Of a stretch of DNA of 64,000 nt, positions 36,386 through 48,707 are shown in pieces (position 1 is the stretch's first letter; each line of letters starts with the position of its first letter). A model generated the notes under the pieces. The model saw nothing but the letters and a program-made list of their open reading frames with translations, was not told the DNA's origin and ran no database searches. This DNA comes from Begonia masoniana (lineage: Eukaryota; Streptophyta; Magnoliopsida; Cucurbitales; Begoniaceae), in the NCBI GenBank assembly GCA_022432975.1, contig CM039514.1, positions 4,757,519 to 4,821,518 of the forward strand, in the 5' to 3' direction. The translations under genes and the position numbers were made by a program.

Positions 36386-37530
36386 CTAATTATGTAGTCT
36401 ACTGCCACGAACGAATGTGTGGCCCCCGTGTCCCATAAGGTATAAGCAGGTGCGCCACATACTAAAATTGTACCTGTAATCGCTGCATGCTGAGCTGCGT
36501 CATCAACATCTTCCATCATCGCAAACACTCTAGGCACAGCACCGATCGGCCTCGTGTCAGGCACCGAACAATCCCGGACTTGATGGCCTTCTTTACCACA
36601 CCGGAAACATTGGCCAGTAAAAAGCCTGCAGCCTCCTGTATGATTCTTCTGGCAACGTGGGCAGACAGGAAGCTGAGGAGCTCCCATAGGTCTCTTCCCT
36701 TTGTCCTGGAAAATGGCAACTTCATTTGGTCTCTTAACACCTCTGTTTTGTTGCTGTTGTGGTTGCCCAAATTGACTCTTTTGTTGTTGTTGTTGTAGAG
36801 GAACATTTTGCTGCAAAACCCTCTTTGACGAATCTCTATATCTCTGAGACTTCACCTCCAAGGCTTCCAACTGATAAGCCTTAGCTACCACCTTTGCGTA
36901 TGGGGCCTCGTCAAATCCCCCGTATGTAATCCCCCGTAAGAGATCCATCTTCAAACCCTGGATAAACTGATGCACCTTGTTCTCACCAGTGGCCACCATG
37001 TGTGTTGCATATCGGGATAGCGACTCAAACTTTTGAACATACTCGGCCACCGTTCCAAACTGTCGTAGCCGAGAGAATTCCAGTAACTTCTCCTTCCTCA
37101 GGCTGCGGTCAAAGTACTTCTCGTAGAAGAGTCTTTTAAATCCCTCCCAGCTTAGTGCCACAGTGGTTGACTGCACTGTATCCCACCAAAATCCAGCACT
37201 CTTGGTGAGATAGAACGAGGCACATATCACTTTCTTATTTTCCTCCACCTCTGCATAATTCAGCATACGTTCAATCTGCCGAATCCATTCTTCGGCATGT
37301 GTAGGGTCCGTCGATAATCCATCAAATGCGGGTGGCTGAAGTCGCCGGAATCTGTCTCCACTATTATCTTGCGGTGCATTATCATGATTGTTATTTCCAT
37401 GGTTATTGTTTCTGTCGTCTTCTCTGGCCATCATTCGATCAACCATGCGGGATTGTACCCCCACCAGTTCTGTCAACCGGTCTATGGCCCGAGAGCTTTC
37501 ACTGGATTCTTCCTGATGTCCTCTCACCAT
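36292..37530 (-). pseudogene. Gag and start of protease (broken after the DTGA site)
   Basis: The ATG is at 37530. A retrotransposon gag domain (PPAFDGLSTDPTHAEEWIRQ onwards) is followed by a Gln-rich linker and a CCHC zinc knuckle CFRCGKEGHQVRDC. The protease active site WDTGATHSF lies at about 36413-36438. The frame then leaves the pol frame within about 50 bases, and the last part (to 36292) is out-of-frame translation. It encodes the capsid-like particle protein. Confidence 0.92.
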
Positions 37531-37682
37531 TTCTAAGATAGCCCTATAAGCAGAATAACAGAATAACCTAATTTAATAAACAAAGCTTTTACAGGAATTT
37601 AAACACTTACAGTTGGTGGAGCGATCTCACATGGCGGGTTGCGCAATCAGACATCTTTCAAGAACCGCTTTTAAAACCTGGC

Positions 37683-37695
37683 GGCTCTGATACCA
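37683..37695 (-). other. Primer binding site, initiator tRNA-Met
   Basis: On the minus strand, a few bases after the 5' LTR, the sequence TGGTATCAGAGCC is complementary to the 3' end of plant initiator tRNA-Met. This is the usual minus-strand primer of Ty3/gypsy and TRIM elements. Confidence 0.92.
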
Positions 37696-37699
37696 CAAC

Positions 37700-40600
37700 T
37701 GTGACAGCCCGAAACCGGAATATCGATCGGAGTCCGGGATCAAGCCGTCACTCCGGGACAGATGACAGGAAAGGGGTGACTAATTTTTTTTTAAACGGAA
37801 CGGGACAGAACAGTCTAGCCTTTAACAGGGGGAGAGAGTTCCCCGAATACGGGGTTGAAAGTAAAACGGGATTCAATAACGGATAACAGAAGGGAAGAAA
37901 TGGCGAAGAAAATAATTAAACAGAATGGACAGGAAGTAAACCAGAAATCATAAGCATAAAAGCAGGAGGCTGTTGGGCGGAAGGCGTATGACGTCATCGG
38001 AAGAGAAGACGACGTCAACCGGAAGACAAAATTATAAACTGGGCGGAAAGCATCGCATGTGACGTGGCCGGAAGATGAAAACGGGTTCCTAAAGAATGGC
38101 AAAAACTTAACTTAAAATAAAACATAATGCTGTTGGGCGGAATACATAACCGGAAGGAATATACAGGGGATGATGTCATCGGCAGGGGAAAGCAGTAATT
38201 GGATCGGCAGGTGCGATGACGTCATCGGCAGGAGATGATGACGTCAGTCGGAAGATGATCTGACGTCATCGGCAGATACAGTCAATGAACGAAATCGGCA
38301 GGAGATGATGACGTCAGTCGGAAGATGATCTGACGTCATCGGCAGATACAGTCAATGAACGAAATCGGCAGGAGATGATGACGTCAGTCGGAAGATGATC
38401 TGACGTCATCGGCAGATACAGTCAATGAACGAAATCGGCAGGAGATGATGACGTCAGTCGGAAGATGATCTGACGTCATCGGCAGATACAGTCAATGAAC
38501 GAAATCGGCAGGAGATGATGACGTCAGTCGGAAGATGATCTGACGTCATCGGCAGATACAGTCAATGAACGAAATCGGCAGGAGATGATGACGTCAGTCG
38601 GAAGATGATCTGACGTCATCGGCAGATACAGTCAATGAACGAAATCGGCAGGAGATGATGACGTCAGTCGGAAGATGATCTGACGTCATCGGCAGATACA
38701 GTCAATGAACGAAATCGGCAGGAGATGCGTCATCGGAATGATGGTGACATCATCGGAATGAGAAAACAGCATGTGGGAACCGGCAGATTGTGATGACGTC
38801 ATCCGAAAATGGGTGACGTCAACCGGCAGATGAAGTTAGCCAACATAACCGGCAGAGGCAGATAACAACACAATCGGCAGGAGGTGATGACGTCAGTCGG
38901 AAGATGATCTGACGTCATCGGCAGATACAGTCAATGAACGAAATCGGCAGGAGATGATGACGTCAGTCGGAAGATGATCTGACGTCATCGGCAGATGAAG
39001 TTTAAAACAGACAGAATGAGCAGTAACAATCGGCAGACGCAGACATCAAATGAAACCGGCAGGAGTAAACCTAAAACAGAATCACTCTCTGGCGGTAGAT
39101 GCAGGCAAAGTCCCTACCGGAAGATGTAATCGGAATTTAAGGACAGAATTTACAACTTTTGACAGAGAGGCGTATAAGCGGAGAACACAAATCCAGAAGG
39201 CATAAAGGTTTCAGACCTTTAAAACCCGAATCTAAATACGGTTTTAGAACATGACAGAAACTAAAAAAAAACTTAACGGAATTTCAGAAGAACAACTGTT
39301 AGAATTTCTCCATGACCAGAGACAATTCATGCACGAATCAAAGAAAGATTCCCAGAATAGTTTCAATACATTTCAAACGTAAAATACAACTGTCGAATAC
39401 AGAGGTTTTAAACATCAACACTGGTTTTTATACCTCATTTTGAAGATCCCAAAAGTTTTACAGAACTTGACATACACTTCAAACGTTTTAAAACCCCAAA
39501 ACAACTTGTACAAAACTTAACATGACTTTACATTAAAACACATCCTCACAGGAATGACACTTGTCTGACTGCAGCAACCATCCCGTGAGCTCCTCCCGCC
39601 AACTACATCAATTCATCAGTTTGAGGCTCAAGCTCCTCATCTGGAAGATCCGTACCTACAACAGGGAGTTCATCTATGAGCCTAGAGCTCAGTAAGAACA
39701 TGGAATACAGTGTGCATATGCTATGCATGAACATTTTCAAATACATGAACATTACATTACATTACATTTCACTGGACAGGAAAGGTATAAGTGGGAGAAG
39801 GAGCTGGCGCAACAGGATGTACATGCCACTTTCAGGACATAACAGGAGTACTTGACAGGATGCCAGTCCTCATCCACACTTAACCATACATTTTCTTTAC
39901 AGGGTTTTATCTTACTTCAAAATCGGTGCTGAAAACATTTGCATGGTTTTACAGGAAATACGTGTATGCATGGATAAGATAATGTGCAGAACTTAACAAG
40001 TACAGGCAACAGAATAAAAGTGGACATGAGACAGAACAGATTTTACTCAACACTTGACCTACAACCTAACTACCCAAACCAGACCTAGTACCTCCAAGTT
40101 GTAGGGCCTTAAGGGCTAACGTAGGTGCATGAACTTACATGAACTTACCTGTTTGCGGCGGTGTCAGGTGCTCGAATGTTCCTGGAGTGCTCTGACCTGT
40201 AGTATGCATGTAAAGGAATTAAACAAGCTGTAAGATCTAACAAATAACTTGTTGGATATGCAGCAAGCTCATTTCAACTCTTTAGAAAACATACTAACGT
40301 GTTTTCATCCAAAACAGAGAGTTTTTACCAAAAATCGAAACCCTAAACTTAGGTAAAAACTCACTTTAAACTTGTCCAAACTTGTTAGCATTAAAGACGC
40401 TCACCTTTGCTGAAGAAAACGAAGAATTGCTGGAGAAACAAAGTGCGGAAGTTTTGTTTCAATCGCCTGGAAGAGAGGAAACCGAGAGAGATGGGAGGAA
40501 GCAGAGAAGTGAATGAACATTCACGTAGGAGGATGAACTTGGCTTCCTCAACAAGTTGCTACTTGGCAATCATCCATTGGCTCACTCCCACCAACCTTAA

Positions 40601-40783
40601 TTGGCTACCTATTTTACCCTTCCATTGGCTTTTAACTGAATTGTCTTGTTTAGTTAGCCATTGGTTTGGTTCTCACTTAAGCATTCCATCATTTCAACCA
40701 AATCATACATTGTATTTAAATAATATCAATCCCACATATACAATTCGGGGAAATAATTACATGGCAAAATGCCGGGTGTTACA
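37700..40783 (-). repeat. 5' LTR of element A3
   Basis: 3084 bp, TGTGACAGCCC...GGTGTTACA on the plus strand. It is about 470 bp longer than the 3' LTR because of extra tandem units at 38227-38725. Otherwise it is colinear and almost identical. Confidence 0.95.
38222..38726. repeat. 70-bp tandem array with paired TGACGTCA sites
   Basis: GAAATCGGCAGGAGATGATG starts at 38291, 38361, 38431, 38501, 38571, 38641 and 38711, an exact 70-bp period. A partial unit precedes them and the last is truncated. Each full unit has two TGACGTCA octamers, one in GATGACGTCAGTCGG and one in TCTGACGTCATCGG. The units look essentially identical, which implies recent expansion. Confidence 0.95.
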
Positions 40784-42103
40784 ATACATTTTCTTTACAG
40801 GATTTTATCTTACTTCAAAACCGGTGCTGAAAACATTTGCATGGTTTTACAGGAAATACGTGTATGCATGAATAAGATAATGTGCAGAACTTAACAGGTA
40901 CAGGCAGCAGAATAAAAGTAGACATGAGACAAAACAGATTTTACTCAAAACTTAACCTACAACCTAACTACCCAAACCAAGACCTAGTACCTCCGTACTG
41001 TAGGGCCTTAAGGGCCAACATATACGCATGAACTTACCTGTTTGCTGCGGTGTCAGATGCTCGAATGTCCCCGGAACGCTCGGATCTGTAGCATGCATGA
41101 AGAGGTATTAAACAAGCCGCAAATGCTAACAAATAACTTGGAAGACTATGCAGAAAACTCCACTCAGACTTGTAGAAAACAGCAATGTGTTTCCATACAA
41201 AAGCCGAGAGTTTTCTCCTAGATACCTTAACCTAAAACTTCAGCAAAACGCATACCTTTTGCTTGTCCAAATGTGTTAGCATGAGAAGATGTTTACCTTA
41301 GGCAGAAAATAAGGAGAAACCTAGGAGATCAAAGGTGTTTGGGTGAACTTTTGTCGCCTGGCCGAGAGAAAACAGAGGGAAAGAGGATGGAGAAGTGGAA
41401 ACTTTCACGTAGGAGGGAAGAGAAGGAAAAATGATCTTGGCTTCCTCAGCAAGTTGCTACTTGGCAATCATCTATTGGTTTACTCCCACCAACCTTAATT
41501 TCTCCCAATTTTACCCTTTCATTGGTTTTTAACCGGATTAACTTGTTTGGGTTAGTTGGTCATTAGTTTGGTCCTCTCTTAAACACTCCATCATTTCAAC
41601 CAAAACATACATAGTATTTAAATAATTTAAATACAATTCGAAGAAATAATTACGTGGCAAAATGCCGGGTGTTACAACCAACCTGGAATTGCTCTCGCCG
41701 AAGCACTTTTAACTTCGGAGTTCTTATGGGATCTGTTGTCAATTGTGCTCCAAAACGCGTCTTGCTATGTTGGGAGGGTCTCTTTTACATATGTTTCATT
41801 TCCACATACTTCCCCAAGCAATGTGAGATTGTGACGACCCCTTTTTACGACCCGGGATTCGCCTATACTCGAGTCCGGGATTCGCCTACACTCGGCTTAG
41901 GTCCCGAGGTTTGCCCCGCAACCCGAAGTTTGCCCCGCAGTCGTACAAATATGTGCACAGAACAGTCGGGTCATCACAATATCAGAATCAAAAGTCTTAA
42001 TTTCGAATATTGACAAAATAAAAAAAAAAATAACCTCATCAAAAAAACAAGTTAAGGACCAACAAAAAAATATACATACATGTTAGGGAGAATGTTGAAA
42101 AAA

Positions 42104-44015
42104 ATATAAATGATTAAATTATTTATTAATTCACAGGCTTAAAATTTTGAGATTATTGATAATTTATTGCGTTGTAGCATATTGTTTCTCACGTTTATTA
42201 ACTTGAATGTTGAAAAGAGTGACGATCCAGTTGCCCAAAATTTATGAAGTTAACAATAATAATCATATCAACTAATTAAAAGAAAGGCTATAATTTGCAA
42301 GAATGTAGTTTCAATATTTTCACGAAGAAAAAAAAAGAGAATAATAATACGTTTATCTCTATTGTACTCTATTAACAATTTATTCAACATGCAATAATTG
42401 ACTGATGCAAGTTAATATAAAAAATTATCAACCAAGTTTTTAAGACAGTTGAATATAGCATTTATAAAAAAAATAATCAAAATCTGCACTTATAAAAATT
42501 ATTGACGATAAGCTGGTTGAATATGATAAAATTCTATATGCTTAAATATACAATTGCTTACATACTTTTAATGCACGATGTTGAACCAGAAAAATTGCTT
42601 TAAAATAAAGCTTATATGCTTAAATATATTCAACAAATATTGACAATAGTTTCTGTTCTAAATTCTAAATTTGAAAAATCGTCACCCTTACTCCCATCGC
42701 TTCATGTGCTTCTCGTTCAATTCATTTGGGTGACTTTAGATTACGTGTTAAGCTTTTTTACCACGATGGTAATAATATTATTTTGGATAAATTGTAAATT
42801 AAGGCACAATAAATAGATTTTTAAATTTTTATTTTGGACAGATAATTTTATCAACTTGGGGACTTTAGAAACTAAGTTCATGTCAGTTGGAGTTCTGTCA
42901 AAAACTCATGTATAACTTTCGAGGATTCGATGAATACTAAATTTTTAGGTTCTTTTCAAAAAAAAAAAGTTAAAACTGAGGTTTAAAATAAAAAACTACA
43001 AAAATATAAATGATTAAATATGTTATTAATTCACAGGCTTAAAATTTTGAGATTATTGATAATTTATTGCGTTGTAGCATATTGTTTCTCACGTTTATTA
43101 ACTTGAATGTTGAAAAGAGTGACGATCCAGTTGCCCAAAATTTATGAAGTTAACAATAATAATCATATCAACTAATTAAAAGAAAGGCTATAATTTGCAA
43201 GAATGTAGTTTCAATATTTTCACGAAGAAAAAAAAAAGAGAATAATACTACGTTTATTCTCTTATTGTACTCTATTAAAAAATTTATTAACATGTCAAAT
43301 AATTACTGATGCAATTAATATAAAAAATTATCAACAAGTTTTTTAAGACAGTGAATATAGCATTATTAAAAAAATAATCAAATCTGCACTTATTAAAAAT
43401 TATTTAAAAAAAAGTAGAAATTATCATGTCTTTACCAAATAAAAATTAGTTTTGTTTCTCATATAATTCGGAATTTTAATTCATATAACTTGTTTCTTAT
43501 TACTCGTTTATCATATGTGAATTCATTTTCATGGACGATAAGCTGGTTGAATATGATAAAATTCTATATGCTTAAATATACAATTGCTTACATACTTTTT
43601 AATGCACGATGTTGAACAGAAAAATTGCTTTAAATAAAGCTTATATGCTTAAATATATTCAACAAAATATTGACAATAGTTTCTGTTCTAAATTCTAAAT
43701 TTGAAAAATCGTCACCCTTACTCCCATCGCTTCATGTGCTTCTCGTTCAATTCATTTGGGTGACTTTAGATTACGTGTTAGCTTTTTTTACCACGATGGT
43801 AATAATATTATTTTGGATAAATTGTAAATTAAGGCACAATAAATAGATTTTTAAATTTTTATTTTGGACAGATAATTTTATCAACTTGGGGACTTTAGAA
43901 ACTAAGTTCATGTCAGTTGGAGTTCTGTCAAAAAACTCATGTATAACTTTCGAGATTCGATGAATACTAAATTTTTAGGTTCTTTTCAAAAAAAAATTTA
44001 AAACTGAGGGTTTAA
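42104..44015. repeat. Tandem direct duplication of an AT-rich ~0.9-1.0 kb segment
   Basis: Copy 1 (about 42104-42985) and copy 2 (about 43003-44015) share long identical runs, for example TTCACAGGCTTAAAATTTTG and GTCACCCTTACTCCCATCGC. Copy 2 has about 140 bp (43393-43532) that are absent from copy 1. Most other differences are one-base indels clustered in homopolymers. No gene content is seen in either copy. Confidence 0.9.
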
Positions 44016-44436
44016 AATAAAAAAACTTTAAAAAAAAAAGTCAAATTCCTAATATACGCCAAACGATTCTAGAAATCTACCAAGAACACTGACAACAATT
44101 AATATTATTTAAAGTAATTAATTACAATAGCCACGCCATCGCATTTATATGATCAATTAGAATAAAATATAATAAATGTGGGATGCATGGCTAATAATAA
44201 AAGTAAGATGTGGAGTAACAACGAATATAAGATATTTTACATATAAATAAATGAATATTATAATATAATGTATAGAAAATCGGATCATCACCTTCTGCAA
44301 CACGTGCTTGGCAATAGAACGATAAATGGTCCAACTTCGAGCAATATCTCCGGCTTATTAATTAGTGAAAAGAAGTCTATAACGAGATACTTGTTCTTGA
44401 TAGTAAGTCTTTTTTGAAGTTGAGTTTTTAATAATC
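44016..44436. other. AT-rich gap between the duplication and LTR copy A4
   Basis: No gene, repeat structure or transposon end is recognised here. Confidence 0.4.
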
Positions 44437-45784
44437 TGTAACACCTGGCATTTTTGCCTATGTAATTATTTCTCGAATCATTGTGTGGGATTAATTTGAT
44501 ATTAATACAATGAATGTTTTGTTGAAAACCAAAACGACGGAGTTTTATATTAAATTGAATAATGAGATAAAAACCAAACTAATGTGTAACTAAACAAACC
44601 ATTAGTTAGAAATGCATGGAGGGGCGGTTTGGGAATGAATTAAGATTGGTGGGAGGGAGCCAATGGATGGATGCCAAATGTCCAAACTTGTTGAGGAAGC
44701 CATACAACCTCTCTTCCTCTCTTCTCTTCCCTCCTACGTGAAACACTTCTCATCTTTCATTCTCTTCTCTGCTCTCTCTCTTCCAGACGACGTGCGACGA
44801 ATCCCAAATTTCGTCTTCTCCTGTTTTTCACCATTTTCCCGTTGAAGGTTTGAGACTCACCGAGACGTTCAAGACTTACAACTCACGGACAACAGGTAAG
44901 TTCATGCGTATAAGTTGTTGCTTAAGGCCCTACAACATGGAGATACTAGGTTTTTGTTCGAATAGTTAGGTCGTAGGTTATGCTATAAGTTAAACGTGTT
45001 ATGTGAGTTCCGTTTCATGTTTGTGTTTATTCTGTTGCCTGTATATGTTGAGTTTAAGCACCGTATTTGTTCATGCATACACGTTTTCTAGAAAACTATG
45101 TAAATGTTTTTCAGCACCAGATTTGAAGTTATGAAAGTTAAAATGTGAATATAATGTATGGTTAAGTGTGGACGAGGACTGACATCCTGTCATGTACTCC
45201 TGTTATGTCCTGTTGTGGCATGTACTCCTGTTGCGCCAGCTCTTCTTCTCACTTATACCTTCCTATCCAGTGAAACGTAATGTAATGTAATGTTCATGTA
45301 TTTGAAAATGTTCATGCACAGTATATGCATCACTGTATTTCATGTTCTTACTGAGCTCTAGGCTCATAGTTGAACTCCTTGTTGTAGGTATGGATCCTCC
45401 AAATGAGGACTTTGTGCCTCAAGCTAATGAGTAGATGAAGTTGGCGGATCGAGCTCATGGAGATTGGTTGTTGTAGTCTGACAAATGTTATTCCTGTGAG
45501 GATGTATTTTTCTAAAGTTATGTCAAGTTTCTGTACAGCTTTTGAAATTTTTAAAACGATGTATAGAATTTGTATTGATGTTTTAAAACCTCTGTTCTGA
45601 CAGTTGAACGTATGTTTTGAAATATTCTGGAATTGCTTGAGATTTTCTCTTTTAGGTTGTGCATGAATTATCTCTGGTTTTTAGAGCTATCCATGCAGTT
45701 TGATTTCTTAAACTTTTGTTATGTTTTCTGATACGTCCAAAATCATGTTTTGAATCTGTTTTTGATTTTCAAACAGAGAAGTAG

Positions 45785-45832
45785 CCGATCGATAGCCGAT
45801 CGATCATCTGGGGTAACCGATCGATCGGCGGA
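45785..45832. repeat. CCGATCGATC palindrome cluster in LTR copy A4
   Basis: Three CCGATCGATC-type words occur within 48 bp. The same palindrome dominates the unrelated LTR fragment at 61228-61470. Confidence 0.7.
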
Positions 45833-46137
45833 GTATATGTTCAAGTCCTTCAAGTCTTCAAGTTTCCTTTGTAAAACAATCGTCCACGTCCTCTGTAAAA
45901 CAGTCGTCCACTCCCAAAATAAAACAGTCGTCCACGCCTTCATTAAAAACAGTTGTCCATTATGTTCTGTGAAGTTCTTTAAAACTTGTCGTCCAATGTT
46001 ATCGTCCAAAGTTATCGTCCAAAGTCAGTGGATGATAACGTCGTCCAAAGCCCAATTGTCCACAGTACTCGCTAGTTGAGGAATTGTTTCAAGTATTTGG
46101 CTAAGTGTTAGTCGTCCAAAGTTATCGTCCCAAGTGT

Positions 46138-47141
46138 GTCTTTGATTTTAAACGTCCACGGCTTCTGTTTGTCCACAGATTCTGTCTTTGATTTTAAACG
46201 TCCACGGCTTCTGTTTGTCCACAGATTCTGTCTTTGATTTTAAACGTCCACGGCTTCTGTTTGTCCACAGATTCTGTCTTTGATTTTAAACGTCCACGGC
46301 TTCTGTTTGTCCACAGATTCTGTCTTTGATTTTAAACGTCCACGGCTTCTGTTTGTCCACAGATTCTGTCTTTGATTTTAAACGTCCACGGCTTCTGTTT
46401 GTCCACAGATTCTGTCTTTGATTTTAAACGTCCACGGCTTCTGTTTGTCCACAGATTCTGTCTTTGATTTTAAACGTCCACGGCTTCTGTTTGTCCACAG
46501 ATTCTGTCTTTGATTTTAAACGTCCACGGCTTCTGTTTGTCCACAGATTCTGTCTTTGATTTTAAACGTCCACGGCTTCTGTTTGTCCACAGATTCTGTC
46601 TTTGATTTTAAACGTCCACGGCTTCTGTTTGTCCACAGATTCTGTCTTTGATTTTAAACGTCCACGGCTTCTGTTTGTCCACAGATTCTGTCTTTGATTT
46701 TAAACGTCCACGGCTTCTGTTTGTCCACAGATTCTGTCTTTGATTTTAAACGTCCACGGCTTCTGTTTGTCCACAGATTCTGTCTTTGATTTTAAACGTC
46801 CACGGCTTCTGTTTGTCCACAGATTCTGTCTTTGATTTTAAACGTCCACGGCTTCTGTTTGTCCACAGATTCTGTCTTTGATTTTAAACGTCCACGGCTT
46901 CTGTTTGTCCACAGATTCTGTCTTTGATTTTAAACGTCCACGGCTTCTGTTTGTCCACCGATTCTGTCTTTGATTTTAAACGTCCATAGCTTCTGTTTGT
47001 CCACAGATTCTGTCTTTGATTTTAAACGTCCACGGCTTCTGTTTGTCCACAGATTCTGTCTTTGATTTTAAACGTCCACGGCTTCTGTTTGTCCACAGAT
47101 TCTGTCTTTGATTTTAAACGTCCACGGCTTCTGTTTGTCCA
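46138..47141. repeat. 46-bp tandem array (about 22 units) in LTR copy A4
   Basis: TCCACGGCTT recurs from 46155 to 47121 at an exact 46-bp period (21 intervals in 966 bp) without indels. The unit contains TCTGTCTTTGATTTTAAACG and CTTCTGTTTGTCCACAGAT. Only scattered substitutions are seen (near 46959 and 46987). Degenerate units continue to about 47580. Confidence 0.95.
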
Positions 47142-48707
47142 AAGTCCGTGGATGATAACGCGTCAAAGCACAATTGTCCAAGTACAGCTAAGTTGAGGAA
47201 GTTTCACGTATTGGCTAAGTGTTGTCGTCCAAAGTTATCGTCCCAAGTGTGGACGATAACGTCATCCACAGATTGCTTTTTATTTAAACGTCCACGGTCA
47301 CTATGTTCTAATGTTTTTGCTTTAGTTCAAATGTCCACTGACTTCGTGTTTACTGTTTTTGTCTTTATTTTAAACGTCCAGGGCTTCTGTTGTACACAGA
47401 TTCTGTCTTTGATTTTAAAGTCCACGGCTTCTGTTTGTCCATCCGATTCTGTCTTTGATTTTAAACGTCCATAGCTTCTGTTTGTCCACAGATTCTGTCT
47501 TTGATTTTAAACGTCCACGGCTTCTGTTTGTCCACAGATTCTGTCTTTGATTTTAAACGTCCACGGCTTCTGTCGTTTATTTTGCCTCCTGTTTCTAAAG
47601 TCCATTCTACTCCTTATTTTAAATGTCCAAAGTATTCTGTTTTTTTTTTCTTGTTTTCATTTCTCCCTGTCTTCCTGCTCTCGTCCAGAGTACTCATCCA
47701 AGTTTTTAATATTCAAGCCTTCCTGTTTTTCTTCTGCCATTTATTTCTGGAGTCTGATTTTAAATATGTCTTCCAGTTTTAAATTTTCAGAGATGGTTAC
47801 CTCTCTGTAAGCTCTCTGTTAAGTTTTAAAGGTTCACTATTTAAAAAAAAAAGTACCACGTTTTTAAATGTCTGGAGTGATGGCTCTTTGGCCCCGATCG
47901 GGTTAGGGGTCGTCACATAATCAATGAACAAGCGTATTATTTTTTTCAAGAAGAGAAAAATAAAGAGGAAATGAAGGTTTGCTCGTATCTTGTAAGGCAC
48001 TTCTCGTCTATAGACACTTCTAATCTAACTTATACTTTATATCATACTTTAAGAAATATATAAGTTTAAAATTTTAGAATTGTTGATAACTACTGGAGGA
48101 CTAACTATTGTAGAGTCCTCAAGTACTCATAGTATAATAATGTTCGTTTTAAATCGGAGTCTGCATAGATTTAATTGAGATTAGCGCAAAACATGTTTAT
48201 ACTAGGTATGAATGGTCACTCTACTTAAAAAACATTCAATTTTCACTCTCTCAAGTGATGTAAGATTGTGTATTTCTACTAGTATGAGTTGAATTATCAC
48301 AATCAAATAGAATATTGTGTCGTGGTTGACTAATAACAACGACAATTAGAGCAACTCCAACAGTAACCCGTTAGAGTTGCTATAAAATAAAATAATATTA
48401 TTTAAATAAATTATATTCTCTATCTTCTACCTCATCTCTTAAGCAACCTCAAGCAACTTTGCACTCCAATGATAGCAACCCCTAGTCTGTTGCTTATAAA
48501 ATAATTTTATATTAATTTTTCTTACATATATATAATCATAATATCATTAAATTAAGTAAATATTATGGTTTATATTTAAAAAATAAGCAAATATTATAGT
48601 TTGGGAAGCAACCAAAATTAATATTAATTGTATATAATAATTATTTGTGGAAAAGAAATTACATAACTTGCGGAAAATAAATTACATACCTTGCGGAAAA
48701 AAATACA

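Larger units (their letters stand above)
30440..40783 (-). mobile_element. Full-length Ty3/gypsy (Tekay/Del-like chromovirus) element, family A, copy A3
   Basis: A 10.3-kb element with LTRs at 30440-33051 and 37700-40783, an initiator-tRNA primer site, a polypurine tract, and gag-protease-RT-RNaseH-integrase order on the minus strand. It is flanked by perfect ATACA duplications (30435-30439 and 40784-40788). The two LTRs are nearly identical outside a tandem array, so the insertion looks recent. Gag-pol is broken by at least two frameshifts, so this copy should not move by itself. Long LTRs and a chromodomain-like integrase end suggest the Tekay/Del clade. Confidence 0.95.
29139..41676 (-). 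mobile_element. Older family-A solo LTR (copy A2), split by the full-length element
   Basis: The left part 29139-30439 begins TGTGACAGCC. The right part 40784-41676 ends CCGGGTGTTACA. The target duplication is ACCAA (29134-29138 and 41677-41681). Together they form a 2.19-kb LTR that is clearly more diverged from the inner element's LTRs than those are from each other. No internal region belongs to it. It is the middle level of the nest. Confidence 0.9.
29027..41978 (-). mobile_element. Second Cassandra LTR, split by nested LTR insertions
   Basis: The left part 29027-29138 (TGTAACGACCCC...) and the right part 41682-41978 (...GGGTCATCACA) together give a 409-bp LTR, colinear with the reverse complement of the Cassandra LTR at 13204-13579. 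The right part includes the antisense 5S-like block. The target duplication is ATATC on both sides (29022-29026 and 41979-41983). The break between the parts is the exact insertion point of a family-A LTR. This is the outermost, oldest level of a three-level nest. Confidence 0.9.
44437..47917 (+). mobile_element. Family-A solo LTR (copy A4)
   Basis: Begins TGTAACACCTGG and ends GGTCGTCACA, 3481 bp, with TAATC duplications (44432-44436 and 47918-47922). It has the conserved family-A blocks (CTACGTGAAAC, CAGGTAAGTTCATGCG, AAGGCCCTACAAC) in the opposite orientation to A1-A3. Its length is inflated by a 46-bp tandem array. No internal region. Confidence 0.92.

Noticed and set aside
38222..38726. 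Regular repeats that might be mistaken for a CRISPR array
   Set aside because: Units are contiguous 70-bp tandem copies with no unique spacers, in a plant LTR.
30440..40783. Programmed ribosomal frameshift between gag and pol
   Set aside because: No clear slippery heptamer was seen. Chromoviruses of this type usually have one gag-pol frame, and a second frameshift lies before integrase, so mutation is simpler.
46138..47141. 46-bp periodic array considered as CRISPR or a repeat-protein gene
   Set aside because: There are no variable spacers, and 46 is not a multiple of three, so a frame cannot be kept across units. It is a tandem expansion in an LTR.
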